Of a stretch of 30,499 nt of DNA, positions 21,084 to 29,226 are shown piece by piece. The position numbers were made by a program, and so were the translations under genes. Within the stretch, counting starts at the first letter, position 1, and each line of letters begins with the position of its first letter. Location of the stretch: contig CAUAWV010000028.1 in assembly GCA_958433005.1 (NCBI GenBank), positions 1 through 30,499 of the forward strand. Direction: 5' to 3'. The notes beneath the pieces were generated by a model that had not been told where the DNA came from, searched no databases, and saw only the letters and a program-made list of their open reading frames with translations. The DNA is from an uncultured Collinsella sp. (lineage in GTDB: Bacteria; Actinomycetota; Coriobacteriia; Coriobacteriales; Coriobacteriaceae).

Positions 21084-21295
21084 GGGGAAACCGCGTCCCG
21101 TTTCGAGAGCAGATTCCGGGCCGCAGTTTCCCCGAGGGCTCCATTGGGAAATTGCATCCCAGTCTGAGCGCCGATTCCGGGCTGCAGTTTCCGCTAGATG
21201 CCTCAACCGGAAAGCCCATCCCGTTTAGGTGTTCCGGAGTGGGATTCGGTTTCCGCAGCAGGCCCGTCTGGGAAGCAATGGCCCAGAATCCCCCC
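21084..21295. repeat. Degenerate 61-bp tandem repeat, about four units
   Basis: Units begin near 21085, 21146, 21208 and 21270. GATTCCGGGCCGCAGTTTCC (21112-21131) recurs as 21173-21192 with one change, and each unit starts with a GGGAAA...TCCC motif (for example GGGAAATTGCATCCC at 21146-21160). The 61-base period is not a multiple of three, so a repeat-protein explanation is unlikely. Confidence 0.75.
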
Positions 21296-21311
21296 TGCGC
21301 CAATCTGTCGA

Positions 21312-21379
21312 TTGAACGTCGTTGCATGTTCGCGCTATCATGCATGGTTAAATTGGTTAGCCTTGGCAAACGGTTGGCC
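21312..21379 (+). promoter_or_regulatory. feo promoter with DtxR-like operator candidates
   Basis: TTGAAC (21312-21317), an 18-base spacer and TATCAT (21336-21341) form a good promoter. Just past the expected start lie GGTTAGCC (21355-21362) and GGTTGGCC (21372-21379), 17 bases apart. GGTTAGCC is the core of the DtxR/IdeR iron box, so iron repression is plausible. CCTTGGC/GCCAAGG (21361-21367/21377-21383) can also form a hairpin. Confidence 0.55.
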
Positions 21380-21429
21380 AAGGTAAACAAAATGCAACGC
21401 CCTGTGGGCGCCGGGGGAGGAACACGGAC

Positions 21430-23790
21430 GTGAAGCTCGATACACTCGAGATAGGAAAGGACGCCGTTGTCGCATCGGTGGCATCGGACGACCAGGCACT
21501 CCGACAGCATATTTTGGACATGGGCCTAACGCCGGGCACCGAAGTCACCATGATGAAATACGCCCCCATGGGCGACCCGCTCGAGATTCGCCTGCGTGGC
21601 TATGAGTTGACGCTGCGCAAGGACGATGCTGCTCGCATCGAGCTCGTGGGTGTTCACGACACCGATATGGGTCCGCGCGCCAACGCCGCAATCGGCACGA
21701 CAGATCACCCGGCACTGGGCGAGGGGACGTATTCGCCTCGTGCTGCCAAGACGGCCGTGCCCGAGGGCGCACCGCTGCATTTTGCCCTCGCCGGTAACCA
21801 AAACTGCGGCAAGACCACGCTGTTCAACCAGCTTACGGGCTCCAACCAGCACGTTGGTAACTTTCCCGGCGTGACGGTCGACCGCAAAGATGGCACCATC
21901 CGCAACCACCCCGAGGCAAGCGTTACCGACCTGCCCGGCATTTACTCCCTGTCGCCGTACACGGGCGAGGAGATCGTGAGCCGCCAGTTTATCCTGGATG
22001 AGCATCCCGACGCCATCATCGACATCATCGACGCTACCAACATCGAGCGCAATCTGTATCTGACGCTGCAGCTTATGGAGCTCGATCGCCCCATGGTCAT
22101 CGCGCTCAACATGATGGACGAGGTGACGGCAAACGGCGGCGCCGTGGACGTCAACCTGCTCGAGAGCCTGCTGGGCGTGCCCGTTGTTCCCATTAGCGCC
22201 GCGCGCAACGAGGGTATCGGCGAGCTGGTTGACCATGCCCTGCATGTGGCACGGTTCCGCGAACGTCCCGGCCGCCTGGACTTCTGCGCACCCGATGGCT
22301 CGGACGGCGGTGCACTGCATCGCTGCATCCACGGCATTGCCAACCTTATCGAGGACCATGCTGCGACGGCGCACATTCCCGTGCGTTTTGCAGCGACCAA
22401 GCTGGTTGAGGGCGACGAGCTGGTAACCGAGGCGCTTCACCTGGACCGCAACGAACTCGACGCCATTGAGCACATCATCACTCAGATGGAGGGCGAGGCG
22501 GGTACCGACCGCCTGTCCGCGCTGGCCGATATGCGCTTTAGCTTTATCGGCGACGTGTGCGGGCGCTGCGTCGTCAAGCCGCACGAGAGCCGCGAGCACG
22601 TGCGCTCCGTCAAGATCGACCGCATCCTGACGGGTCGCTACACGGCCATTCCGGCGTTTCTGGTGATCATGGGCCTCGTCTTTTGGCTGACGTTTGGCGT
22701 GATCGGCGCGGCGTTGCAGGGACTTATGGAGGACGGCATCGCCGCCATCATCGCCTCGGCCGATGCGGGCCTCAAGGCGTTCGGCACCAACGACGTGGTG
22801 CGTTCGCTCGCCGTCGACGGCGTCCTTACGGGCGTGGGCAGCGTGCTGACCTTCCTGCCGATCATCGTCGTGCTCTTCTTGTTCCTCTCCATTCTGGAAG
22901 ACTCCGGCTACATGGCGCGCGTGGCCTTTGTCATGGATAAGGTGCTGCGCCGCTTTGGCCTGTCGGGCCGTAGCTTCGTGCCCATGCTCGTTGGTTTTGG
23001 CTGCACCGTGCCGGCAATCATGTCGACCCGCACACTGCCGTCCGAGCACGACCGCAAGATGACGGTTATGCTCACGCCGTTCATGAGCTGCTCGGCCAAG
23101 CTGCCGGTCTACGGCCTGCTGTGCGGGGCGTTTTTCCCGCAGGCGACGGTTCCTGCCATGGTCTCGCTCTATCTGATCGGCATCGCGGTCGGCTGCGTCG
23201 CGGCCCTGGTACTCAACCGCACGGCATTTAAGGGCGACCCGGTGCCGTTTATCATGGAGCTTCCCAATTACCGCCTACCGAGCGTCAAGACGACGGTGAT
23301 GCTGGCATGGGATAAGGCCAAGGACTTTATCACCAAGGCCTTCACCATCATCTTTGCCGCTACCGTGGTCATCTGGTTCCTCCAGACGTTCGACATTCGC
23401 TTTAACGTGGTCGCTGATCAGTCGCAAAGCCTCCTTGCGGGCCTTGGTAGCATCATCGCGCCGGTGCTGGCGCCGCTTGGGTTTGGTGACTGGCGCGCAT
23501 CGACGGCGCTCGTCACCGGACTTATTGCCAAGGAGAGCGTCATCTCGACCCTGACGGTGCTTTTGGGTGCAACCTCGCCCGCGGCGCTGTCGACTATGTT
23601 CTCGCCGTTTACCTCCTACGTGTTTTTGGTCTTTACGCTGCTGTACCCGCCTTGCGTGGCGGCAATCGGCGCCGTCAAGAGTGAGCTGGGCGCGCGCTAT
23701 GCCGTGGCCGTATTCGCGTTTCAGGTGACGGTCGCCTGGATCGTGGCGTTTGTCGTGCATTCGGCGGGCATATTGCTGGGGTTGGCTTAG
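21430..23790 (+). CDS. feoB: FeoA-FeoB fusion ferrous iron transporter
   Basis: FeoB is the GTPase-gated ferrous iron importer of the cytoplasmic membrane; FeoA is a small SH3-like partner. Here both are one 786-residue protein. Residues 1-75 are FeoA-like (HILDMGLTPGTEVTMMKYAP then LEIRLRGYELTLRKDDA). After a linker, the G domain has G1 GNQNCGKT (122-129; the common Pro is Gln), GNFPGVTVDRK, G3 DLPG (167-170) and G4 NMMD (227-230). The membrane part has two Gate regions, with SFVPMLVGFGCTVPAIMSTR and FMSCSAKLPVYGLL. The start is GTG 21430, with GGGGGAGG ten bases before. No feoC follows. DtxR-like sites in the leader suggest repression by iron. Confidence 0.95.
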   Translation: MKLDTLEIGKDAVVASVASDDQALRQHILDMGLTPGTEVTMMKYAPMGDPLEIRLRGYELTLRKDDAARIELVGVHDTDMGPRANAAIGTTDHPALGEGTYSPRAAKTAVPEGAPLHFALAGNQNCGKTTLFNQLTGSNQHVGNFPGVTVDRKDGTIRNHPEASVTDLPGIYSLSPYTGEEIVSRQFILDEHPDAIIDIIDATNIERNLYLTLQLMELDRPMVIALNMMDEVTANGGAVDVNLLESLLGVPVVPISAARNEGIGELVDHALHVARFRERPGRLDFCAPDGSDGGALHRCIHGIANLIEDHAATAHIPVRFAATKLVEGDELVTEALHLDRNELDAIEHIITQMEGEAGTDRLSALADMRFSFIGDVCGRCVVKPHESREHVRSVKIDRILTGRYTAIPAFLVIMGLVFWLTFGVIGAALQGLMEDGIAAIIASADAGLKAFGTNDVVRSLAVDGVLTGVGSVLTFLPIIVVLFLFLSILEDSGYMARVAFVMDKVLRRFGLSGRSFVPMLVGFGCTVPAIMSTRTLPSEHDRKMTVMLTPFMSCSAKLPVYGLLCGAFFPQATVPAMVSLYLIGIAVGCVAALVLNRTAFKGDPVPFIMELPNYRLPSVKTTVMLAWDKAKDFITKAFTIIFAATVVIWFLQTFDIRFNVVADQSQSLLAGLGSIIAPVLAPLGFGDWRASTALVTGLIAKESVISTLTVLLGATSPAALSTMFSPFTSYVFLVFTLLYPPCVAAIGAVKSELGARYAVAVFAFQVTVAWIVAFVVHSAGILLGLA

Positions 23791-23792
23791 GG

Positions 23793-23815
23793 GCGCGTTG
23801 ATGCTCCGCGCTTTT
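23793..23815 (+). terminator. Terminator after feoB
   Basis: GCGCG (23793-23797) pairs with CGCGC (23807-23811), followed by TTTT. It is short but begins within three bases of the feoB stop. Confidence 0.6.
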
Positions 23816-23910
23816 GGGCGAGCAACAATTCAATAAATATGAGCCAAAATACCGGTAATTGTCGGCCTGCGGGGACTGTCCTACGCTGCAGGTTGCCGTT
23901 CGCTGCCTAT

Positions 23911-23939
23911 TTGCTGCCGTTTACGGATTCGTAAATACT
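23911..23939 (+). promoter_or_regulatory. Promoter and spacer palindrome upstream of the PTS EIICB gene
   Basis: TTGCTG (23911-23916), a 17-base spacer and AATACT (23934-23939) form a promoter. The spacer holds the perfect dyad TTTACGGATTCGTAAA (23920-23935), an ideal repressor position. The rest of the 314-base gap 23791-24104 shows only the feoB terminator and a CCTGC/GCAGG dyad near 23873-23892. Confidence 0.5.
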
Positions 23940-24104
23940 TGCAATCGTCAGTCGATTTAACCGCATTACGCGATGCCGATGCGCATTTTGTGTGCCCCTT
24001 TCTACAATCACTTTGTGTCTATTGCCGAACATGTCTTCCGTTTCGCCTGTGTGGGGACGTGGGGTGCAATAGTCGTTTGTAGAGGCTCATTGAGGAGGGA
24101 ATTG

Positions 24105-25769
24105 ATGAAAGAAAAATTCCAATCGTTCGGAAAGGCAATGCTCGTTCCGATTACGCTCATTGCCATTTCCGGTCTCTTTTTGGGTATCGGTAGCGTTTTT
24201 ACGACCGAACTGACCCTTGTGTCCCTTGGCGTTAATTGGGACTGGTATGCCGCTTCGCCGCTCTTTACGTTCTTCTCGGTATTTAAGGGTCTCGGCGAGG
24301 TAATCATTGGAAACCTCGGTGTTTTGTTTGCCGTCGGCTGCGCCTTCTCCTTGTCTCGCAAAGAGAAGGGCTGGGCTGCCTTTTCTGCCCTTGTCTGCTA
24401 TCTCACCATGCTCAAGACGGTTGAGATTCTGCTTGGAGCAGCTGGCTTGGCTGCCGACAATACAACGGTGGAAGCTCTTCAGAAGGTCGGCCTTACGTCC
24501 ATTCAAGCGAGTGAGCAGTCCGCACTCTACACTACCTCGCTCGGCTTTTTTGGCTACAGCTCTGGTGTCTTTGGCGGCATTATCGTGGGCTGCCTGGTCG
24601 CCTGGATCACCGGCCGTTTTTACAAGACCAAGCTTCCAACGGCGCTGGCGTTTTTTGCGGGCAGTCGAACGGTTCCCATTGTATCGCTGGTCGCCGGTGG
24701 CGTCCTGGGCGGCATCATGTACTTCGTTTGGCCCGTCATCGGTGGATGCTTCTCGGGTATTGCGACGTTCGTGAAAGGCTCCGGTCTGGTCGGTACGTTT
24801 GTCTATCGCTGGGTGCTCGAGAGCCTTGTGCCGTTTGGCTTGCATCCGCTGCTCGAGACGCCCATGTATTGGACTGAGCTTGGCGGCTCCATGGTCGTCG
24901 ACGGAACGCGCGTGGTGGGCAATAGCGCTATTCAGCTTGCACAGCTAGCTTCTCCCAGTAGCGACAAGCTCTTGGTTAGGGCCTTCATGGCTGGCTATGG
25001 CATTAACGATTACGCGTTGTTCCCGGGCATCGCCCTTGCTATGTGGTCTTGTGCCAAGCCCCAGAACCGCAAGAAGGTTGCTGGTCTTTTAATCCCCACA
25101 GTGATTTCGACTGTTTTCTTTGGCGTTACGGAGCCTATTCTCTTTACGTTCCTGTTTGCCGCCCCCTGGCTCTACTTTGGCGTTTACGCTCCGCTTTCCG
25201 GACTGGGTGAAGTTCTCTCGGAGGCAATGGGCGTTTCGGTGTACCAGGGAAATATCAAGGACCTGATCCCATTCTTATTCCGCCCCGAGAAGCTTAATCT
25301 GCTTCCGTACCTTATTCTGCTCCCCGCCTTTTTCCTGGCAGCTTTCTTCCTCTTCCGGTTCTTTATTACTAAGTTCGATATCAAGACGCCCGGTCGAGAC
25401 GATGGTGACGATATTGAGTTGATCAACAGCAGAGCCGAGTTCGAGGCAAAGGCCGCTGAGGCAAAGGGCGAGTCTGATAGCACTCCCGAGAAGACAGTCC
25501 AGGGCCGTGCGACCAAGGACAGCGCGCTTGCTGTTGGCATTGTCGAAGCGCTTGGTGGAGCCGACAACATTGATGATCTTGACAACTGCATCTCACGTCT
25601 TCGCGTGATTGTCAAGGATGGTTCTAAGGTTGCAGACGACGAGGTGTTCACCAAGAATCTTGAAGCTATGGGCGTTATCCGCCTGAGCGACAAGGCAATC
25701 CAGGTCATTTACGGTCCTCGTGTCGGCGAAGTCGCTTCTGAAGTGCACGAAGTTCTCGGTGACGAGTAA
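24105..25769 (+). CDS. PTS glucose/glucoside-type permease EIICB
   Basis: This 554-residue permease imports and phosphorylates a sugar. The N-terminal EIIC has about ten hydrophobic segments. It starts FGKAMLVPITLIAISGLFLG, has FYKTKLPTALAFFAGSRTVP and VLESLVPFGLHPLLETPMYW, and contains GVTEPILFTFLFAAPWLYFG with the GITEP-type substrate motif. A linker rich in Glu and Lys leads to a C-terminal EIIB with the phosphorylated cysteine in DNCISRLRVIV (Cys495). No IIA domain is present. ATG 24105 follows GAGGAGGG; the frame runs back to 23973, but the upstream start has no binding site. It resembles the maltose/glucose or alpha-glucoside branch. The GH4 gene and the RpiR regulator beside it suggest a phospho-disaccharide pathway. 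Confidence 0.92.
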   Translation: MKEKFQSFGKAMLVPITLIAISGLFLGIGSVFTTELTLVSLGVNWDWYAASPLFTFFSVFKGLGEVIIGNLGVLFAVGCAFSLSRKEKGWAAFSALVCYLTMLKTVEILLGAAGLAADNTTVEALQKVGLTSIQASEQSALYTTSLGFFGYSSGVFGGIIVGCLVAWITGRFYKTKLPTALAFFAGSRTVPIVSLVAGGVLGGIMYFVWPVIGGCFSGIATFVKGSGLVGTFVYRWVLESLVPFGLHPLLETPMYWTELGGSMVVDGTRVVGNSAIQLAQLASPSSDKLLVRAFMAGYGINDYALFPGIALAMWSCAKPQNRKKVAGLLIPTVISTVFFGVTEPILFTFLFAAPWLYFGVYAPLSGLGEVLSEAMGVSVYQGNIKDLIPFLFRPEKLNLLPYLILLPAFFLAAFFLFRFFITKFDIKTPGRDDGDDIELINSRAEFEAKAAEAKGESDSTPEKTVQGRATKDSALAVGIVEALGGADNIDDLDNCISRLRVIVKDGSKVADDEVFTKNLEAMGVIRLSDKAIQVIYGPRVGEVASEVHEVLGDE

Positions 25770-25806
25770 AACGCGCAAGTGGCTTTCAATTGCATAGCGC
25801 AATTCT

Positions 25807-25858
25807 AGGGCTTGGCTTCCTATCGCATGATTTAGGGAGCCAAGCCTTCTTGTTTTAG
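25807..25858. terminator. Bidirectional terminator between convergent EIICB and RpiR genes
   Basis: AGGGCTTGGCTTCCT (25807-25821) pairs with AGGGAGCCAAGCCTT (25834-25848), with TTCTTGTTTT after it on the plus strand. The right arm includes the RpiR stop codon (25832-25834), so it serves both converging transcripts. Confidence 0.85.
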
Positions 25859-26584
25859 ATTGTCAAGGCAGATACTCAATAGTTCTTCGAATGCGAGAAT
25901 ACAACTTCCGGTAAAGCAGTTAGGCTTAACGTTCTTAAGATCCATTGGGTGATCGTCATGTATCGTAAAGATCGCGTCTGCCGTCTTGGCGAGCTCGCTG
26001 TCTTCGTTGCCGGTAAACGCGAGGGTCGTAATGCCCGCGTCGTGGCATGCCCTTGCGGTTTCCAGGATGGCTTCTGTCTGGCCCGATTTGGATATGAGCA
26101 TCATGCAGCTGAGCGTATTTCGGTTGGATTCGACAAACTGATCGGTTTCTAGGAAGTCCTGTATGACGGCCAAAAAGCCAAGTCCAACGAGCTTGGTCGC
26201 CATGTACTGCGCAACGATGCGTGAGAAGCCCTCTCCGTTTACTCCGATCATTCTGTTGCGATGCAGTGCGGCGATGAATACGTCTACATCTCCGGTGTGG
26301 CATACGAAGTGGACGCTACTGTCTTTGAGTGATTGATTCATTTCGCGGGAGACATGCTGAAGGTGCTTGAGATCGTACATCATTTCGCGGTAGCCACGGT
26401 AGCCGAGCTTTTTCGAAAGCCTGATGACTGTCGTCATGCTGGTAAAGCATGCCATGGCGACGGGTTTTATGCCAATATCATCGAGGGTGTCGATATTGTT
26501 GAGCAGGTATTCGAGTACGCTTTGCTCGGTTTCGGATAGCTTTGCGGCTGAGTAGAGCTTGGAAATCTGCTTTTTATCAACCAT
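25832..26584 (-). CDS. MurR/RpiR family transcriptional regulator with SIS domain
   Basis: This 250-residue regulator has an N-terminal HTH_6 domain (KLSETEQSVLEYLLNNID, then SMTTVIRLSKKLGYRGYREM). The C-terminal sugar-phosphate-binding SIS domain shows MIGVNGEGFSRIVAQYMATK, MMLISKSGQTEAILETARAC and GITTLAFTGNEDSELAKTAD. Such proteins sense phosphosugars and control import and hydrolysis genes. ATG 26584 has AAGGGAG in front; the frame extends to 26890, over the divergent GH4 gene, and is not credible. It lies between EIICB (convergent) and GH4 (divergent), so it probably controls both. The candidate operator TGGATACAATATCCA precedes GH4. Confidence 0.92.
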   Translation of the reverse strand: MVDKKQISKLYSAAKLSETEQSVLEYLLNNIDTLDDIGIKPVAMACFTSMTTVIRLSKKLGYRGYREMMYDLKHLQHVSREMNQSLKDSSVHFVCHTGDVDVFIAALHRNRMIGVNGEGFSRIVAQYMATKLVGLGFLAVIQDFLETDQFVESNRNTLSCMMLISKSGQTEAILETARACHDAGITTLAFTGNEDSELAKTADAIFTIHDDHPMDLKNVKPNCFTGSCILAFEELLSICLDNLKQEGLAP

Positions 26585-26612
26585 CGGTGCTCCCTTCCCG
26601 CCGGACGTGTGT

Positions 26613-26710
26613 GGCCGCTTCCGTTGCGTAAATAATAACTCCTTGGGGAATTCCTTTCCCGCCTTGCAGCCGGGGCGGGAAGCGGCCCTCCATGCTGGAT
26701 ACAATATCCA
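26613..26710 (+). promoter_or_regulatory. GH4 promoter region with operator dyad and competing inverted repeats
   Basis: A -10 TACAAT (26700-26705) lies within the perfect dyad TGGATA-CAA-TATCCA (26696-26710), a likely repressor or RpiR site. Upstream, GGAAGCGGCC (26678-26687) can pair with GGCCGCTTCC (26613-26622), while its overlapping GGCGGGAA (26674-26681) can pair with TTCCCGCC (26656-26663); the two are mutually exclusive. I find no good -35, which suggests an activator. Confidence 0.45.
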
Positions 26711-26759
26711 TACACAGGCGAACCGTGCAATATTGAATGTGCTAATTGGGGGTTTCGAT

Positions 26760-28133
26760 ATGAAACTTACGGTCATAGGCGGCGGTGGCGTCCGCTCCAT
26801 GTTTTTGGCAAAGAGCATAGCCCAGCAGGCGTCATCGCTTGGAATCGATGAACTTGTGTTTATGGACAATGATCCCGAGAAGCTGCGCATCTACGGTGGC
26901 CTTGCCGCCCATGTCTCGGGCATGCTTTGCCCCACGCTTAATTTTTCACTGACGGGCGATGCAGTCGAGGCCGTTAAGGACGCCGATTACGTGATCACGA
27001 CGATTCGCGTCGGTGGGGACCATATGCGCGTTCGCGATGAGCGCATTGCTCTCTCACATGGGGTTCTTGGCCAAGAGACGACTGGCGCAGCCGGCGTGTC
27101 TTTTGCCATGCGCTCCGTCCCTGCGCTTGCTTCGTATTGCGAGTTAATCAAGAAGTACGCAAAGCCGGGCGTCAAGGTGTTTAACTTTACTAATCCCGCT
27201 GGCGTCGTATCTCAGGCCTTACGCGATATGGGCTACGATTTTACTTATGGCATTTGCGATGCCCCCTCGGGCATGTTGCATCAGTTTGCCGAGTATAAAG
27301 GCGTTGATCCCGCATCGGTTCAGGGCGAGTGCTATGGACTCAACCACCTCTCGTTCTTCCGCAATGTGACGGTTGACGGCGAGGACATCATGCCCGACTT
27401 GATCCACGACGACGGGGCATATGCTCATACGGATCTTAGGTTCTTCGAGAAGGATCTCGTTCTAAATCGCGGATGCGTGCCAAATGAGTACCTATACTAT
27501 TTCTACTATCGCGAGCGCGCCGTTGCCAACGTTCTCTCTTCGCCCCAGACGCGCGGCGAACTAATCGAAGAAATTAATCGAGAAATGACGAGCGAGCTTG
27601 CATCTATCGATATTGAGAACGACTTCGAAAAGGGCCTCGCGTGCTTTGAGAAGTGGTACGGAATGCGCGAAAACAACTACATGGCGGCCGAGACAGGTAT
27701 TCACCGCGACAAGCCGTGGACGTTTGACGTGTACGGCAAAGATGCTGGCGGATACGCAGGTGTTGCGCTCCGTTTCATGGATATTGCTCGCTCTGGCAAG
27801 ACGCAGCAGATGATCCTGTGCACCCCCAACAATGGCGCCATCCCCGGCCTTCTCGATACAGATGTCATCGAGTCAACGTGCGATATCTCCACCGATGGCT
27901 GTGTACCGCATCGCGTCGAAGCCGATTCTGTGCCCGCGGGAAACCTCGAATTGATTCGTCGCGTCAAGTACTACGAGCGCACCGTGGCGCGTGGCATCGT
28001 TAACCGATCGAAGCGCGACATTGTCGAGAGCCTCGCGATGCACCCGCTCGTTAATTCGTACTCCTTGGCGAAAGACATCGCCGCGCAGTACTTTGAGCTT
28101 AACCGCGACTACATCGACGGCTGGACAGACTAG
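26760..28133 (+). CDS. Glycoside hydrolase family 4, 6-phospho-glycosidase
   Basis: GH4 enzymes cleave phosphorylated disaccharides by an NAD- and Mn-dependent redox mechanism in the cytoplasm. The 457-residue protein opens with the Rossmann motif MKLTVIGGGGVRSMFLAKSI. It has DYVITTIRVGGDHMRVRDER, GVLGQETTGAAGVSFAMRSV and FNFTNPAG (Asn145). The metal-binding Cys166 is in YGICDAPSGM and His196 in YGLNHLSFF. The residues after the cysteine are DAP, where phospho-beta-glucosidases I know have NVP and phospho-alpha-glucosidases have H, so anomeric specificity is open. ATG 26760 follows GGGGGT. It is divergent from the RpiR gene and pairs functionally with EIICB at 24105. Confidence 0.93.
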   Translation: MKLTVIGGGGVRSMFLAKSIAQQASSLGIDELVFMDNDPEKLRIYGGLAAHVSGMLCPTLNFSLTGDAVEAVKDADYVITTIRVGGDHMRVRDERIALSHGVLGQETTGAAGVSFAMRSVPALASYCELIKKYAKPGVKVFNFTNPAGVVSQALRDMGYDFTYGICDAPSGMLHQFAEYKGVDPASVQGECYGLNHLSFFRNVTVDGEDIMPDLIHDDGAYAHTDLRFFEKDLVLNRGCVPNEYLYYFYYRERAVANVLSSPQTRGELIEEINREMTSELASIDIENDFEKGLACFEKWYGMRENNYMAAETGIHRDKPWTFDVYGKDAGGYAGVALRFMDIARSGKTQQMILCTPNNGAIPGLLDTDVIESTCDISTDGCVPHRVEADSVPAGNLELIRRVKYYERTVARGIVNRSKRDIVESLAMHPLVNSYSLAKDIAAQYFELNRDYIDGWTD

Positions 28134-28223
28134 TCTGGACGTTAAAACTAGAAATCATGGATGGGCGGACCGGCGTTTATATTGGCGCTCGTTCGCCCTG
28201 CCTAGTAAGAAAACGGGTATAGA

Positions 28224-29051
28224 GTGAACTTGCGAGAGAACTTCAATGTCTTTCTGGAATCGGGCGATCGGGCGAAGGGATGCCGGAGTGGCTGCACGAT
28301 GGCGTTATATATCCCCTTGTTTGTTATGAGCGCGCTTCAAATTGGTGTATCAAACGTTGCAACTGAGCTCGCCTATATCAATCCGTCCATTACGCTTATT
28401 TGCACTGTGGTCGCGGCCTTTTTAAACCTGCTTCTATCGAATGTGGCTTTTTCATTATTTGCCGTCGACCGGTCCAAAGAGACGGTGCAACCTGCTCGAA
28501 CCCCTCCGGTTTATCTCTTGGCCTCGACGGTTCCCCTCCAGATTTCTGGGGCGCTGCTAATTTATTTGGTTCACTTGATTTTATCGGCAATTGTAGTCTT
28601 TGCCTCGCTTGCGAGCAGCCAGCTCGGGGTGTTGTGCTCGCTTGTGGTGGCAGTAATCGTGACGCTTCTTTCCGCGTCGTTCGTATTCGTGTTAATTGAA
28701 GATGCGGGCGTGGAGCAGAGGGGACTACGAGGCATTCGGTTTGCACCACGCTACATCATGCGTTCGGTCACGGTGCTTCGTTCCTCCTGCAGAGAAATCG
28801 CGCGTCCCGCAACGCTGCTAGTGGCATGGAACCTGGTTGCAAGTTGCGCTATCCAGGTTCTTGTTGGATGGGTAGTTTCGAGTGCGGCGCTGCCGTCGGC
28901 ACTTTCAGTGACGGCGCTTGTACATGAGGGACTTTATTATGGGGCGTTTGCTTATATCCTTCTTTTGCTAGTTCATTGTGCGGTTGCGAGTTGGCTCGAA
29001 ATTGACGTGCTCATGGGGGTGTCCTTGTGCGTATCCGAGCAGGCGCGATAG
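28224..29051 (+). CDS. Hypothetical polytopic membrane protein
   Basis: I do not recognise this 275-residue protein. It has six hydrophobic segments: ALYIPLFVMSALQIGVSNVA, ITLICTVVAAFLNLLLSNVA, LLASTVPLQISGALLIYLVH and a following VVFASLASSQLGVLCSLVVA, then two C-terminal ones around LLVAWNLVASCAIQVLVGWV and YYGAFAYILLLLVHCAVAS. A basic cytoplasmic loop (FAPRYIMRSVTVLRSSCREI) lies between the two halves. The start is GTG 28224 with only a weak GGGTATA before it, so the start is uncertain. Base use is slightly more AT-rich than its neighbours, with more TTA, ATT and TTT codons. It follows GH4 by 90 bases and may be in the same transcript; that gap has an imperfect GGGCG/CGCCC hairpin without a T-run. 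Confidence 0.65.
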   Translation: MNLRENFNVFLESGDRAKGCRSGCTMALYIPLFVMSALQIGVSNVATELAYINPSITLICTVVAAFLNLLLSNVAFSLFAVDRSKETVQPARTPPVYLLASTVPLQISGALLIYLVHLILSAIVVFASLASSQLGVLCSLVVAVIVTLLSASFVFVLIEDAGVEQRGLRGIRFAPRYIMRSVTVLRSSCREIARPATLLVAWNLVASCAIQVLVGWVVSSAALPSALSVTALVHEGLYYGAFAYILLLLVHCAVASWLEIDVLMGVSLCVSEQAR

Positions 29052-29180
29052 CCCGAAGATGAAGCCGCGTTTTCGACATTGAGTTCCTGCGTACCTTGCT
29101 TTCTAAGTAGAATTGGCGCGCCGTCTGTTAACGATCGTTTTCCAAGAATTCTTTTGTTGCTCATTTTATAGACTTCTCAT

Positions 29181-29189
29181 TGCTATAAT
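29181..29189 (+). promoter_or_regulatory. Extended -10 promoter of the MFS gene
   Basis: TGCTATAAT (29181-29189) is a perfect extended -10 element 38 bases before the MFS start codon. No clear -35 is seen, as is usual for this promoter class. Confidence 0.7.
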
Positions 29190-29226
29190 CGCCCACCGCT
29201 CAAGATAATCGGAGAGGTTTTCCTAT

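Noticed and set aside
20809..21510. Minus-strand 233-codon frame with a repeated FP-containing peptide over the tandem array.
   Set aside because: The repeat period is 61 bases, so frames are not kept between units. The frame also runs across the permease terminator and the feo promoter.
21526..23049. 507-codon minus-strand open frame opposite feoB.
   Set aside because: It is a shadow of FeoB, whose G-domain motifs are all on the plus strand.
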